Shown: positions 25,935 through 35,754, numbered from the stretch's first letter. The stretch is DNA of 64,000 nt from Sva-25 sp037385685 (GCA_037385685.1 JARRMW010000007.1:39662-103661), one strand, 5' to 3'. Notes: generated by a model from the sequence alone, not told the origin. Program-made: numbers and translations.

Positions 25935-26719
25935 CTGACACAATCGACATCCATAGCCTGATTCAAACTGCACAAAAAGCCGGCGATGCCATCCTCGAGA
26001 TCTACAGGCAGGACTTCGCGATCTACGAAAAACAGGATGCCTCCCCTCTGACGGAGGCCGACCTGGCGTCCCACCAAATCATCGTGGATGCACTCCGGCA
26101 GCTCACGCCGGATATTCCGGTCCTCTCCGAGGAAGATGCCGATATTCCGTTTACGCAACGCAGCCAGTGGTCGAGCTACTGGCTCATCGACCCGCTTGAT
26201 GGCACCAGGGAATTCATCAAAAAGAATGATGAGTTCACGGTCAACATCGCCCTGGTGATGGAACACAGGGCACACATCGGCGTTGTGCATGTGCCTGCCA
26301 CGGGAGTGACTTTCTTCGGGGAAGCAGGCAAAGGCGCCTTCAGGATCGAGAAAGGCGAAACTGTGCAGATCCATGCCACGCAACACGCCGGGACACCACT
26401 GCGCGTTGCAGGCAGCCGCTCGCATGCCGGCAGCTCATTGCAGACATTTCTCGAAAAAATCGGTGAACACGAGATCGTCTCGATGGGCAGTTCGCTGAAA
26501 CTCTGCCTTGTGGCAGAGGGAAAGGCCGATATCTATCCGAGGCTCGGCCCAACGTCGGAATGGGACACCGCCGCAGCCCAGGCTGTTGTCGAGGCCGCCG
26601 GCGGCATGGTGACTGACACCAGTGGAAACCCTTTGCTCTATAACATGAAGGAATCCTTGCTGAATCCGCACTTCCTGGTTTTTGGTGATTCCAGCCGCGA
26701 CTGGAGCAGCTATCTCTGA
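25931..26719 (+). CDS. cysQ: 3'(2'),5'-bisphosphate nucleotidase CysQ
   Basis: A 262-aa member of the inositol-phosphatase superfamily. It has the metal-binding motifs LSEEDA and DPLDGTREF (about residue 86) and the C-terminal WDTAAAQAVVEAAGG motif. It removes the 3'-phosphate from PAP, the by-product of PAPS reduction, protecting sulfate assimilation and RNA turnover. Coupled to nudE. Full length. Confidence 0.95.
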   Translation: MTDTIDIHSLIQTAQKAGDAILEIYRQDFAIYEKQDASPLTEADLASHQIIVDALRQLTPDIPVLSEEDADIPFTQRSQWSSYWLIDPLDGTREFIKKNDEFTVNIALVMEHRAHIGVVHVPATGVTFFGEAGKGAFRIEKGETVQIHATQHAGTPLRVAGSRSHAGSSLQTFLEKIGEHEIVSMGSSLKLCLVAEGKADIYPRLGPTSEWDTAAAQAVVEAAGGMVTDTSGNPLLYNMKESLLNPHFLVFGDSSRDWSSYL

Positions 26720-26861
26720 ACAAACCCGGCTTGTGACACCTCGCCCGGGAGTCAGGGATGACTTACGGAAAGTTGTCTGCCAAAGCGGTGGTGAATTTGT
26801 CATAATCACCCCCCTGTATCAACAAGAAGAACCATAACAACATCCACCGGAGCGAGGACAC

Positions 26862-28133
26862 ATGAAAAAAGAGACTATCTCGATTCACGCGGGCTATGAA
26901 ACCGACCCGACAACCAAATCAGTTGCAGTGCCGATCTACCAGACGGTCGCCTACGAATTCGATAACGCCCAGCACGGCGCCGACCTGTTCGATCTGGCCG
27001 TTCCCGGAAACATCTATACACGCATCATGAATCCCACCTGGGATGTGCTCGAGCAGCGTGTCGCCGCACTCGAGGGCGGGATTGCGGCGCTTGCAACCAG
27101 TGCCGGCAGTGCCGCGATCAACTACGCGATCCTGACTATTGCAGAAGCCGGCGACAACATTGTCGCCACGCCACAGCTTTACGGTGGCACCTATACCCTG
27201 TTCGCGCACATGCTGCCAAAACAGGGGATCGAGGTTCGCTTCGCCGACAGCGACAGCCCGGCCGATCTTGAGAAACTGATCGATGACAAGACCAGAGCGG
27301 TCTTTTGTGAATCCATCGGCAACCCGGCCGGCAACATCGTCGATCTGGAAGCCGTCACCGCCATGGCCCACAGTCACGGCGTGCCCGTCATCGTCGACAG
27401 CACGGTCGCGACGCCGGCCCTCATGAATCCGATCGACTATGGTGCCGACATCGTCGTGCATTCCCTGACGAAATACATGGGTGGCCACGGAACGACGCTG
27501 GGAGGCATTATTGTCGATTCGGGCAAGTTCCCGTGGGCCGAGCACAAGGAGCGCTTCCCGATGCTGAACAACCCGGAACCTTCCTACCATGGTGTCGTCT
27601 ATACCGAGGCCTTCGGCCCGGCGGCCTTCATTGGCCGCGCGCGCACTGTGCCATTGCGCAACACAGGGTCGGCGCTGTCCCCGATGAGCGCTTTCCTGCT
27701 GCTCCAGGGAATCGAGACACTGACACTGCGCATGGAGCGCCACTGCGACAATGCCATGGCCGTTGCGCAGTATCTCAAGGATCATCCGAGCGTCGACTGG
27801 GTCAACTATGGCGGACTCGAGGGCGACCGGTACCATGATCTCGCGCAGAAATACTTCGACGGAAAGCCCTCCTCGCTCATGACCTTTGGTATCAAGGGTG
27901 GTTACGAGGCCGGTGTGAAGTTTTACGATGCACTCAAGATGATCAAGCGACTCGTCAATATCGGAGACGCGAAATCGCTCTCGTGTCACCCGGCATCAAC
28001 GACACATCGCCAGCTGACGCCAGAGGAGCAGCACAAGGCTGGAGTCACACCCGAGATGATCCGCCTCTGCATCGGCATCGAGCATATCGATGACATCATC
28101 GCCGACCTCTCCCAGGCATTCGAGGCAGTCTGA
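26862..28133 (+). CDS. metY: O-acetylhomoserine sulfhydrylase (PLP enzyme)
   Basis: A 423-aa PLP-dependent enzyme of the Cys/Met metabolism family. The Schiff-base lysine is Lys204 in HSLTKYMGGHGT, and the PLP-phosphate region (ATSAGSAAINYAI) and Cys/Met signature are present. The sequence character (HAGYETDPTTKS, RIMNPTWDVLE, long insert) is that of MetY/OAH sulfhydrylase, which makes homocysteine directly from sulfide, rather than MetB or MetZ. This fits an organism with abundant reduced sulfur. Own transcription unit, AGCGAGGAC before the ATG. Confidence 0.93.
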   Translation: MKKETISIHAGYETDPTTKSVAVPIYQTVAYEFDNAQHGADLFDLAVPGNIYTRIMNPTWDVLEQRVAALEGGIAALATSAGSAAINYAILTIAEAGDNIVATPQLYGGTYTLFAHMLPKQGIEVRFADSDSPADLEKLIDDKTRAVFCESIGNPAGNIVDLEAVTAMAHSHGVPVIVDSTVATPALMNPIDYGADIVVHSLTKYMGGHGTTLGGIIVDSGKFPWAEHKERFPMLNNPEPSYHGVVYTEAFGPAAFIGRARTVPLRNTGSALSPMSAFLLLQGIETLTLRMERHCDNAMAVAQYLKDHPSVDWVNYGGLEGDRYHDLAQKYFDGKPSSLMTFGIKGGYEAGVKFYDALKMIKRLVNIGDAKSLSCHPASTTHRQLTPEEQHKAGVTPEMIRLCIGIEHIDDIIADLSQAFEAV

Positions 28134-28189
28134 ACAGAACAACGCATGGGATGGCGACCAGTCTCGCCGGGCATGCAGAAGACGATTCA

Positions 28190-28654
28190 ATGAACACCAA
28201 ACGCCTGTTACACATCTCTCTTGCCATGATTCTCATGCCCGTACTGTTCGGTGCGGGTTACTTTTTTGCTGGACACTATTTCGATAACGAGCGCGACAGA
28301 ATGATGCAATACACGGAAGATTGCGATCTCTCGCGTGGCCCTTGCACCCTCAGGGACGAGGAACTGTCACTGGAGGTGGAGTTCAAGGGCAGCTTACTCA
28401 CCGGCGAGCTTCTTACCGTCTATGTCACGCCCGACAGGGAAGTTGACCATGTCACGATCGGATTCATCCAGGCTGACGAGAGTACACAGTCAAGCCCGCG
28501 TCCAGCACTCTACGATCCCTCCCTGGGTGTCTGGAAAAACGAGGTCATACTCGAGTCGGATGATCCGTCAGAAATCAACTGGGAGATCCTCATTGCCACG
28601 CGCGAAAACGGGCGCCACCATTTTGCACAGGTTCCGTTCAGAATGAACGACTGA
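28190..28654 (+). CDS. Membrane-anchored protein of unknown function
   Basis: A 154-aa product with one N-terminal membrane helix (about residues 7-26) and a periplasmic beta-rich domain (LSLEVEFKGSLLTGELLTVYV). Two cysteines in CDLSRGPC may form a disulfide. Domain form recalls FixH-like or cytochrome-oxidase-associated beta domains but I cannot assign a family. An in-frame ATG at 28151 is possible; 28190 gives a better membrane-signal start. It sits between metY and lutA. Confidence 0.65.
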   Translation: MNTKRLLHISLAMILMPVLFGAGYFFAGHYFDNERDRMMQYTEDCDLSRGPCTLRDEELSLEVEFKGSLLTGELLTVYVTPDREVDHVTIGFIQADESTQSSPRPALYDPSLGVWKNEVILESDDPSEINWEILIATRENGRHHFAQVPFRMND

Positions 28655-28713
28655 GCACAATCGTCGTCGCCGTCAACCCTGTCTATACTTGTTGCAGGCA
28701 ACTGACAGCATTC

Positions 28714-29463
28714 ATGAACACAGCAAAGCCCAAACAGGTCTACTTCTTCGGTACCTGCCTGGTGGATCTCTTCTATCCCGAGGCTGGCCTGGCGGGTATG
28801 CGCCTCATCCAGCGGGAAGGCGTGGACGTGATCTTTCCGCAGGGACAGAGCTGTTGTGGCCAACCGGCATGGAACTCGGGTTATCGTGACGAGGCGCGTG
28901 ACGTAGCCGCTGCGCAAATCGCACTCTTCACGAAAGAGATCCCGGTCGTCGTGCCATCCGCCTCCTGTGCAGGCATGATGCAAGAGCACTATCCTGCCCT
29001 GTTCCGCGATACTCCTCTGGAAACGTCAGCCATCGCCCTGTCGAAACGCATCGTCGAACTCACCGCCTTTCTTGTGGATGTGCTCGATATCCGGGTGGAG
29101 GATCTCGGCAACCCGCAAAAGGTTGCGATACACAGTTCCTGCTCGGCATTGCGCGAAATGCAGGTCGGCGACAGGATCGAAACCCTGGTTACGCGCCTGG
29201 AGAAGCTCGAGAAGGTCGAGCAGGCCTACAAGCGGGAATGCTGTGGCTTCGGCGGAACCTTTTCTGTCAAGCAACCGGAAATCTCGGGCGCCATGGTGGC
29301 CGACAAGACCGCCAGTATCCGCGAGAGCGGCGCCGACATCCTTGTCAGCCAGGACTGCGGCTGCCTCATGAACATTGCCGGTGCTTTCGAAAAGCAGGGC
29401 GAGGGGCCACGCTGCCTGCACATCGCCGAATTGCTCTGGGAGCGAACACATGCAGACGACTGA
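28714..29463 (+). CDS. lutA: Lactate utilisation protein A (CCG-domain Fe-S protein)
   Basis: A 249-aa protein with two CCG (cysteine-rich) domains, seen as SCCGQPAW near residue 47 and ECCGFGGTF near residue 172, each with an accompanying upstream Cys. LutA with LutB and LutC oxidises L-lactate to pyruvate in the cytoplasm. Related to YkgE and the GlpC/HdrB folds. First gene of a compact lutABC operon; its end overlaps lutB by 14 bases. Confidence 0.93.
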   Translation: MNTAKPKQVYFFGTCLVDLFYPEAGLAGMRLIQREGVDVIFPQGQSCCGQPAWNSGYRDEARDVAAAQIALFTKEIPVVVPSASCAGMMQEHYPALFRDTPLETSAIALSKRIVELTAFLVDVLDIRVEDLGNPQKVAIHSSCSALREMQVGDRIETLVTRLEKLEKVEQAYKRECCGFGGTFSVKQPEISGAMVADKTASIRESGADILVSQDCGCLMNIAGAFEKQGEGPRCLHIAELLWERTHADD

Positions 29464-30865
29464 TGCCGGCTTCGATATCCGCATTCGGGATGCACTTGGC
29501 AACGAACGCGTGCGCGGAAACTTCCGGCGCGCAATGGATGGACTCATGCAGCGGCGTCTGGATCTCTTCCCTGATCCGGAAGCAATGGAATCCTTGCGCC
29601 AGCATGGCATGTGCATCAAGGCATCTGCTCTGTCACGTCTGCCCGAGCTGCTCGAGGAACTCGAGGCAAAGCTGATCGCTAACGGCATCAGGGTACACTG
29701 GGCCGAGACCCCGCTCGAAGCCAATCAGATCGTGCTCGACATCATGCAGAGCCATGGGGCCACAAGCATGATCAAAGGCAAGTCGATGGTCTCCGAGGAG
29801 ATGGGGCTCAATCATTTCCTCGAACAGCATGGAATCGACGTACTCGAGTCGGATCTCGGCGAGTTCATCCTGCAACTCGCCGGCGAGCCGCCGTCGCATA
29901 TAGTCGCGCCTGCAATTCACAAGGACCGCTACCAGATTGCCGAACTCTTTCGCGAGAAGTTCCCGGATATTCCCTACTCCGAGGATATTGACGAACTCAC
30001 ACAGAGTGCACGTGCGATCCTGCGCGACCGGTTCGAGACTGCAGAAGTCGGGCTCTCGGGCGTAAACTTTGCGGTAGCAGAAACCGGTACTCTCTGCCTC
30101 GTCGAGAACGAGGGCAATGGTCGCATGAGTACGACTGTGCCACCCGTACATATCGCGGTCACCGGCATCGAGAAGGTCGTCGAGAAATTCGAGCAGATAC
30201 CACCGCTGCTGACCCTGCTGACACGCTCGGCCACGGGCCAGCCTGTCACGACCTACTTCAACATGATCAGTTCGCCGCGCAAGCCGGGTGAAAAGGACGG
30301 GCCTGAAGAAGTCCACCTTGTGCTCCTCGACAACGGACGCTCCGGAATCTATAGCGATCCGGAACTGCTTGCGACGCTGCGCTGCATCCGCTGCGGTGCC
30401 TGCATGAACCACTGCCCTGTCTATACGCGTATCGGCGGGCATGCCTACGGCACGGTCTATCCGGGACCAATCGGTATCATCTTCGAACCACAGAAAGGCG
30501 GTCTCGACAAGTATGGTGCATTAACGACAGCGTCAAGCCTCTGCGGCGCCTGCGGCGAAGTCTGCCCTGTCCGCATTCCGATCCCGAATCTCATCAACAG
30601 GCTTCGCTACGAGGCACATCACAGCAATGGGGTGACACCGGGAAGTGGCAGCAAGCACAAGAGAAGCGAGGCATTGCTCTGGAAAGCCTGGTCCCTGCTC
30701 TATCGTAAACCACTGCTCTACCGGATGATGACCAAAGCCGCCACCCGGTTGCGCATGCTGGCACCGGGCAAGGCCGGCCCATGGACCCGATACCGTGTCG
30801 CGCCAAAACCGGCCGCGAGAAGCCTTCACGACCTGGCTCGCACACATGGAGTGGATAATGAGTAA
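29450..30865 (+). CDS. lutB: Lactate utilisation protein B (LUD + ferredoxin)
   Basis: A 471-aa protein. Residues about 60-300 form the LUD domain (AETGTLCLVENEGNGR), followed by two [4Fe-4S] motifs, CIRCGACMNHCPVY and CGACGEVCPVRIPIP (about residues 305-385), and a C-terminal helical tail. It carries electrons from lactate oxidation. The frame is open from 29375 within lutA, but ATG 29450 gives the standard start. Overlaps lutC by 8 bases. Confidence 0.94.
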   Translation: MQTTDAGFDIRIRDALGNERVRGNFRRAMDGLMQRRLDLFPDPEAMESLRQHGMCIKASALSRLPELLEELEAKLIANGIRVHWAETPLEANQIVLDIMQSHGATSMIKGKSMVSEEMGLNHFLEQHGIDVLESDLGEFILQLAGEPPSHIVAPAIHKDRYQIAELFREKFPDIPYSEDIDELTQSARAILRDRFETAEVGLSGVNFAVAETGTLCLVENEGNGRMSTTVPPVHIAVTGIEKVVEKFEQIPPLLTLLTRSATGQPVTTYFNMISSPRKPGEKDGPEEVHLVLLDNGRSGIYSDPELLATLRCIRCGACMNHCPVYTRIGGHAYGTVYPGPIGIIFEPQKGGLDKYGALTTASSLCGACGEVCPVRIPIPNLINRLRYEAHHSNGVTPGSGSKHKRSEALLWKAWSLLYRKPLLYRMMTKAATRLRMLAPGKAGPWTRYRVAPKPAARSLHDLARTHGVDNE

Positions 30866-31505
30866 TGCCAGGCAAAAGATTCTTGCGAGACTGCGCGATG
30901 CACCTCGACCGGACATCACCTCCATCGGGGAAGGTGCCGTCGAATCCCCTGTCTGGGACCTCGACGAAAGAATTCGCCGCTTTACTGATCGCATGACGGC
31001 AGTGCGGGCAGAGGTCGTCGAGACATCCCCGAACACATGGATGCAGGCTCTTCAGGTTCTCTGTGAGAATAAAGGTGCTCGAAACCTGCTCTATTCAGCT
31101 GCATCCCCTTACGGTGAAGCGATCAGCCGTCAGCCCCCTGTTGCACACCCTGTCACGACTGACCTTGAACGTGGCAGATGGAAAACAGCACTCTTCCACG
31201 AAATCGATGCAGCGCTGACCACAACCCTGGGGGGGATCGCTGAAACCGGGACTCTGATGCTCTGGCCGGATACGCGCGAACCCCGCATGATGTCACTCGT
31301 GCCGCCAGTGCATATTGCCATTCTCGAAGCCGGCAAACTCTTCAACACATTCTCCGAGGCAGTTGCAGCCATGCAATGGCAAGATGGTATGCCGACCAAC
31401 GCGTTGCTGATCTCCGGCCCCTCGAAATCTGCAGATATCGAGCAGACTCTGGCCTACGGTGTTCATGGACCGAAAGAACTCGTGGTATTGCTGATCAGGG
31501 ACTGA
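30858..31505 (+). CDS. lutC: Lactate utilisation protein C (LUD domain)
   Basis: A 215-aa single LUD-domain protein beginning MSNARQKILARLRDAP, a common LutC start, with GIAETGTLMLWPD and PRMMSLVPPVHIAI in the second half matching the LUD core. Third subunit of the LutABC lactate oxidase. Start at 30858 is inside the end of lutB, so translation is coupled. No lactate permease or LutR-type regulator is adjacent. Confidence 0.9.
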   Translation: MSNARQKILARLRDAPRPDITSIGEGAVESPVWDLDERIRRFTDRMTAVRAEVVETSPNTWMQALQVLCENKGARNLLYSAASPYGEAISRQPPVAHPVTTDLERGRWKTALFHEIDAALTTTLGGIAETGTLMLWPDTREPRMMSLVPPVHIAILEAGKLFNTFSEAVAAMQWQDGMPTNALLISGPSKSADIEQTLAYGVHGPKELVVLLIRD

Positions 31506-31631
31506 TTGCTACATACCTGGCATGAACAAGCCCGGGGCTTTCATCGGACACGGAAATGATTTGCCGCAATGACGGCTGCCGATCATTCAGGCTATGCTGA
31601 TTTCTGATCTCATGTCGGAGACCGGAACAAG

Positions 31632-32864
31632 ATGCAGGCCCACATCTTCTTCTTTCACCTGCTGCTGATCCTGCTGACAGCGCGGCTTTTTGCCGAGATT
31701 GCCTCTCGTCTGCGAATGCCCTCTGTCATCGGCGAAATCATGGCAGGCATCCTCATCGGGCCAAGCATTCTCGGGATTATCCAGCACGACGAAACCATCA
31801 AGCTGCTGGCAGAGATCGGCATCATCCTGCTGCTCTTCGAGGTCGGACTCAAGACGGATGCAAGACGATTGCTCGAGGCAGGCAGCAAGTCGACAGTCGT
31901 CGCAATCGGCGGATTTATCATGCCGTTTCTGCTGGGATTCCTTGTCGCCTATTACATGCTCGACATGGGACTGCTTGTCTCGCTGTTTGTCGGCGGCACC
32001 CTGACAGCCACAAGCATCGGGATCACGGTCCGGGTTCTTTCCGACCTCGGGAGGCAGCACCACCGGGAGGGACAAATCGTACTCGGTGCCGCCGTGCTCG
32101 ACGATATTTTGGGCGTCCTGCTTCTGGCGCTGATCTATGAATTTTCCATCGGCGGTGGCATCAGCTTGCTCAATGCCAGCAAGGTACTGCTGTTCGTCAC
32201 GATCTTCTTCATTCTGGCCCCGTTCGCGGCAATGCTGATGTCGAGGCTCATTCGCAAACTCGACAACATCAGCGAAACCCCCGGGCTGATTCCGACGACG
32301 ATCGTGTCACTCGTGCTCTTTTTTGCCCTGCTGGCACATTACATTGGCGCACCGGAACTGCTGGGCGGATTTGCCGCAGGTCTCGCCCTGTCACGCCGTT
32401 TCTTTCTTCCATTCGGTGTCGCCATCAAGACTGATAAAAAGTTCGCAGGAGTGATCGAGCACCAGATGGCACCGATCATCAGCCTTTTCACACCTATCTT
32501 TTTCGTCTCGGTCGGGCTTTCCGTGAACCTCCAGGAGATCAACTGGGGCTCTGCCTTCGTCTGGGGACTGACAGGCACACTCCTGATCGCTGCCGCCGTT
32601 GGCAAGTTTGCGGGAGCTTTCCTGCTGCGTGAAAAATTGCCGCACAAGATCATGATCGGCCTGGCAATGATCCCGCGCGGCGAGGTCGGCATCGTCTTTG
32701 CCGAACTCGGAAGGGTCAGTGGCATCTGCTGTAACGAAGTCTATGCCAGCCTGATTCTCGTGATTCTGCTGACAACCATGCTGCCACCGTTTCTGATGCG
32801 CTGGATCTACCGCAGGTGGCCTCACTACTACGATGAGAAAAACCCGGGCAAAGGCAGTGCCTGA
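31632..32864 (+). CDS. CPA2-family cation/proton antiporter (Kef/NapA type)
   Basis: A 410-aa transporter with about 12 membrane helices. It shows the CPA2 hallmarks: MPSVIGEIMAGILIGPS in helix 2, GLKTD, the ion-binding acidic pair in LGAAVLDDILGV (about residue 157) typical of electrogenic Na+/H+ or K+/H+ exchange, and PRGEVGIVFAELG near residue 350. No cytoplasmic RCK/TrkA domain follows, so ligand gating as in KefC is not expected. Ion specificity cannot be told from sequence. Convergent with gloA. Confidence 0.88.
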   Translation: MQAHIFFFHLLLILLTARLFAEIASRLRMPSVIGEIMAGILIGPSILGIIQHDETIKLLAEIGIILLLFEVGLKTDARRLLEAGSKSTVVAIGGFIMPFLLGFLVAYYMLDMGLLVSLFVGGTLTATSIGITVRVLSDLGRQHHREGQIVLGAAVLDDILGVLLLALIYEFSIGGGISLLNASKVLLFVTIFFILAPFAAMLMSRLIRKLDNISETPGLIPTTIVSLVLFFALLAHYIGAPELLGGFAAGLALSRRFFLPFGVAIKTDKKFAGVIEHQMAPIISLFTPIFFVSVGLSVNLQEINWGSAFVWGLTGTLLIAAAVGKFAGAFLLREKLPHKIMIGLAMIPRGEVGIVFAELGRVSGICCNEVYASLILVILLTTMLPPFLMRWIYRRWPHYYDEKNPGKGSA

Positions 32865-32869
32865 GAGAT

Positions 32870-33256
32870 CTAGTGCTTCTTGCCGATGAGCTCGATCTGG
32901 TAGCCGTCCGGATCCTCCACGAATGCGATGATGGTCGTTCCGGCATTCATCGGCCCGGGCTCACGGATAATCTTGCCGCCACGTTGCCTGATTTTCCCGG
33001 CAGCGTCATGGACATCATCGACCTCCAGCGCAATATGACCGTATGCCTCCCCGAGATCGTAGCTGTCAACACCCCAGTTGTAGGTCAGCTCGATGACGGT
33101 ATTCTCCGACTCGGGACCATAGCCGAGAAAAGCCAGCGTGAACTCGCCATCGGGATACTCCTTCTGGCGCAGCAGCTGCATCCCGAGCACGTCGCTGTAG
33201 AACCTGATTGAGCGGTCGAGATTGCCGACACGCAGCATGGTGTGAAGAATTCGCAT
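32870..33256 (-). CDS. gloA: Lactoylglutathione lyase (glyoxalase I)
   Basis: A 128-aa VOC-fold metalloenzyme converting the methylglyoxal-glutathione hemithioacetal to S-lactoylglutathione. The metal ligands are in place: His5, Glu in VIELTYN (about 56), His in YGHIALEVDD (about 74) and Glu in YQIELIG (about 122). Length equals E. coli GloA. AAGGAG precedes the start. Confidence 0.96.
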   Translation of the reverse strand: MRILHTMLRVGNLDRSIRFYSDVLGMQLLRQKEYPDGEFTLAFLGYGPESENTVIELTYNWGVDSYDLGEAYGHIALEVDDVHDAAGKIRQRGGKIIREPGPMNAGTTIIAFVEDPDGYQIELIGKKH

Positions 33257-33349
33257 GGATCGTTCTCCTTTATGGCCTGGGAAGAAAGACTCTCATTCTA
33301 GCGCAACCAGGCGATTGAACTTCCCCGGTGACAGTCGGAGAATGCGCGC

Positions 33350-33847
33350 ATGAACAGAGAGATCACACCAGAGGAGCTGCAACAGGAAGCTCTTGCATTT
33401 CGCGCGGGTTGCACCAGTGTCATTCTGGCGACATCGGCTTTGGACGGTTTCCCGGATACCGGGTATGCGCCCTGCATTCTCGATGATCAGCTGCGTTGTC
33501 ATGTGCTGATCAGCCGGCTGGCGCAGCACACGAAAAACCTTCTTGCCCATCCCGTCGCCAGCCTGATGTGGATCGAGGCCACTGACACGGCAAAAAACCC
33601 CTTCGCGCGCCGACGCCTCATCATGCGTTGCGGCGCCATGGCGGTTGAACCAGGCTCCACTGAACGGGACACTGTGATCGGCAAGATGCAGCGCACGCAT
33701 GGCAACACAGTATCACTGCTGGCAAAGCTCGATGACTTCATCCTCTTTCGATTCGAGGCCCTCACCGGGAATTATGTGCGCGGCTTTGGACAGGCCTGGG
33801 CTGTTGAAGGCAATAGACTCGCAGCCCGGGAACGCCGAAAACGCTGA
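33350..33847 (+). CDS. HugZ-like heme/flavin split-barrel protein
   Basis: A 165-aa protein of the pyridoxamine-phosphate-oxidase-like split-barrel fold, resembling HugZ/HutZ heme-utilisation proteins: LATSALDGFPDTGYAPCI early, HVLISRLAQHTKNL, then the barrel and GNYVRGFGQA near the C-terminus, the region that places the heme-binding residues in HugZ. Likely binds heme or a flavin in the cytoplasm. No TonB or heme-uptake genes are adjacent, so the role is uncertain. Confidence 0.8.
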   Translation: MNREITPEELQQEALAFRAGCTSVILATSALDGFPDTGYAPCILDDQLRCHVLISRLAQHTKNLLAHPVASLMWIEATDTAKNPFARRRLIMRCGAMAVEPGSTERDTVIGKMQRTHGNTVSLLAKLDDFILFRFEALTGNYVRGFGQAWAVEGNRLAARERRKR

Positions 33848-33960
33848 AGCAGGATGGGAACGGGAGAGAAACGGACCCGACCCTGAAAAATCCGAACCCT
33901 GCGTACCGAATGGTAAAACTGGTAAAATAGGATTGTTTTTCTATCTCCGGACCGTCCGCT

Positions 33961-35007
33961 GTGACCGATAACACCACTTCCCTGAGCTACCGAGATGCAG
34001 GCGTCGACATCGATGCAGGCAATGATTTGATCAAACGCATCGGCCCCCTGGTCAAAAAGACCTTTCGACCAGGCGTACTGACAGGACTTGGCGGCTTTGG
34101 CGGGCTCTTCGAATTGCCGGTCGGCAAGTATAGCGAGCCTGTGCTTGTCTCGGGCACCGACGGGGTCGGCACCAAGCTGAAGGTCGCAATGATGCTCGAC
34201 AGGCATGACACCATCGGCATCGACCTGGTCGCCATGTGCGTCAATGACATTATTGTCGCAGGCGCCGAACCACTCTTCTTTCTCGACTATTTCGCCACCG
34301 GCAAGCTCAACGTCGATGCGGCCAGCGACATCATCGGTGGCATCGCGGAAGGCTGTCTTCAGGCAGGTGCGGCACTCATCGGCGGCGAAACAGCAGAAAT
34401 GCCCGGGATGTACGAGGGTGAGGACTACGACCTGGCCGGTTTCGCAGTCGGTATCGCCGAGAAATCCAGGCTGCTGTCGCCGGAGAGGATCCGCCCGGGC
34501 GATGTTCTGCTGGGCCTGGCTTCTTCCGGCCCGCATTCAAACGGATACTCGCTGATCCGCCGCATTCTCGAGGTCTCAAAGGCTGACCTGTCGATGGATC
34601 TCGACGGTCGTACGCTCGGCGATGCACTCCTCGCACCGACTCGCATTTATGTGAAGCAGCTGCTGGAGCTCATGCAGCAGGTCGACGTCCACGGACTGGC
34701 CCATATCACGGGCGGCGGTCTCCCCGAGAACCTGCCACGCGTGCTCCCGGTCGATGTCGATGCGATTCTTGATCTCGACAGCTGGCAGTACCCTGCTGTC
34801 TTCCGGTGGTTGCAGGAGCAGGGCAATGTCGAGGAGAGCGAGATGCTCCGCACCTTCAACTGCGGTATCGGTATGGTGGTCTGCGTGCCCCTGGATCAGG
34901 CCGACGAGGCTGCGGGGCTGCTCGAAGCAGCGGGTGAGACCGTCTACCGCATCGGCCGCATCGAATCCGCAGAAGGCGAGCCGCTTGTGCGTTACGCCGA
35001 ATCCTGA
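33961..35007 (+). CDS. purM: Phosphoribosylformylglycinamidine cyclo-ligase
   Basis: AIR synthetase, fifth step of purine synthesis. The 348-aa protein starts at GTG (TDNTTSLSYRDAGVDIDAGN) and has the ATP-binding AGVDIDAG and GTDGVGTKL motifs, DIIVAGAEPLFFLDY and the C-terminal HITGGGLPENLPR. Full length. Its TGA overlaps the purN ATG by one base (TGATG). TAAAAT at 33923-33928 may be a -10. Confidence 0.97.
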   Translation: MTDNTTSLSYRDAGVDIDAGNDLIKRIGPLVKKTFRPGVLTGLGGFGGLFELPVGKYSEPVLVSGTDGVGTKLKVAMMLDRHDTIGIDLVAMCVNDIIVAGAEPLFFLDYFATGKLNVDAASDIIGGIAEGCLQAGAALIGGETAEMPGMYEGEDYDLAGFAVGIAEKSRLLSPERIRPGDVLLGLASSGPHSNGYSLIRRILEVSKADLSMDLDGRTLGDALLAPTRIYVKQLLELMQQVDVHGLAHITGGGLPENLPRVLPVDVDAILDLDSWQYPAVFRWLQEQGNVEESEMLRTFNCGIGMVVCVPLDQADEAAGLLEAAGETVYRIGRIESAEGEPLVRYAES

Positions 35008-35606
35008 TGCCGGATCGCACTGACCCGCTTCGCGTCGTTGTTCTGATCTCCGGCAACGGCAGCAACCTGCAGGCCATTATCGATGCCTCGAAAAATGATC
35101 CGGACCTCTACGAGGTCGTGGCCGTGATCAGCAATCGCGAGGATGCCTTTGGACTCGAGCGGGCCGACAGGGAGGGCATCTCCTCGGCCATCGTCGACCA
35201 CAGAACCTACGACTCACGCGAGACCTACGACCACGCACTCATGCAGATCATCGATGCATTCGAACCGGAACTGGTTGTGCTCGCCGGCTTCATGCGCATC
35301 CTGACACCGGAGTTCGTGCGCCACTACGCGGGCCGCATGCTGAACATCCACCCTTCGCTGCTGCCGAAATACAAGGGACTGAATACCCACGAGCGCGCCA
35401 TCGATGCCGGAGACAAGGTACACGGGTGCAGCGTCCATTTCGTGACTGAAACGCTCGACGACGGGCCGGTCGTCTTGCAGGCTGAAGTCCCGATCCTCGA
35501 GGATGACACTGCCGAAACCCTTGCCGACCGTGTGCACGTGCAGGAGCACATCATTTATCCGGAAGCCGTGCGTCGTTTCGCGCTGGGTGAATTGAAACCT
35601 GAATAG
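35007..35606 (+). CDS. purN: Phosphoribosylglycinamide formyltransferase
   Basis: Transfers formyl from 10-formyl-THF to GAR. The 199-aa protein has GNGSNLQA at the phosphate-binding end, AGFMRILTPEFV, the catalytic Asn-His in NIHPSLLPKYKG, the catalytic His in HGCSVHFVTETLDDGPVV with Asp. Coupled to purM, the usual arrangement. Followed by a repeat island. Confidence 0.97.
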   Translation: MPDRTDPLRVVVLISGNGSNLQAIIDASKNDPDLYEVVAVISNREDAFGLERADREGISSAIVDHRTYDSRETYDHALMQIIDAFEPELVVLAGFMRILTPEFVRHYAGRMLNIHPSLLPKYKGLNTHERAIDAGDKVHGCSVHFVTETLDDGPVVLQAEVPILEDDTAETLADRVHVQEHIIYPEAVRRFALGELKPE

Positions 35607-35645
35607 AGACCAGGGGGCGCAGAGATCGTGCCTGAAGATGTCGTC

Positions 35646-35747
35646 TGAAGGTGTCAGAGATCATTTTCCTGCGGAAAAAAATCTCTGACACCGAAGGATT
35701 TGGCTACCTGACCACGTTGGAGCCCGCACCGCGGGCGAATGGTCTCT
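35646..35747. repeat. 102-bp palindromic repeat, copy A
   Basis: First of two near-identical direct copies (other at 35962-36063). The left 46 bases are a nested hairpin with arms GGTGTCAGAGAT/ATCTCTGACACC and inner arms around TTTTCC-TGC-GGAAAA; the right part holds GGAGCCCGCACCGCGGGCGAA, a REP-like palindrome that recurs around 55.2-55.6 kb. No coding capacity. Confidence 0.85.
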
Positions 35748-35754
35748 AAGTGAA

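Noticed and set aside
26720..26861. SAM or other methionine riboswitch before metY
   Set aside because: The 140-base leader shows no recognisable riboswitch core or terminator.
26919..27989. 356-aa minus-strand frame opposite metY
   Set aside because: Shadow; metY on the plus strand has all PLP-enzyme motifs.
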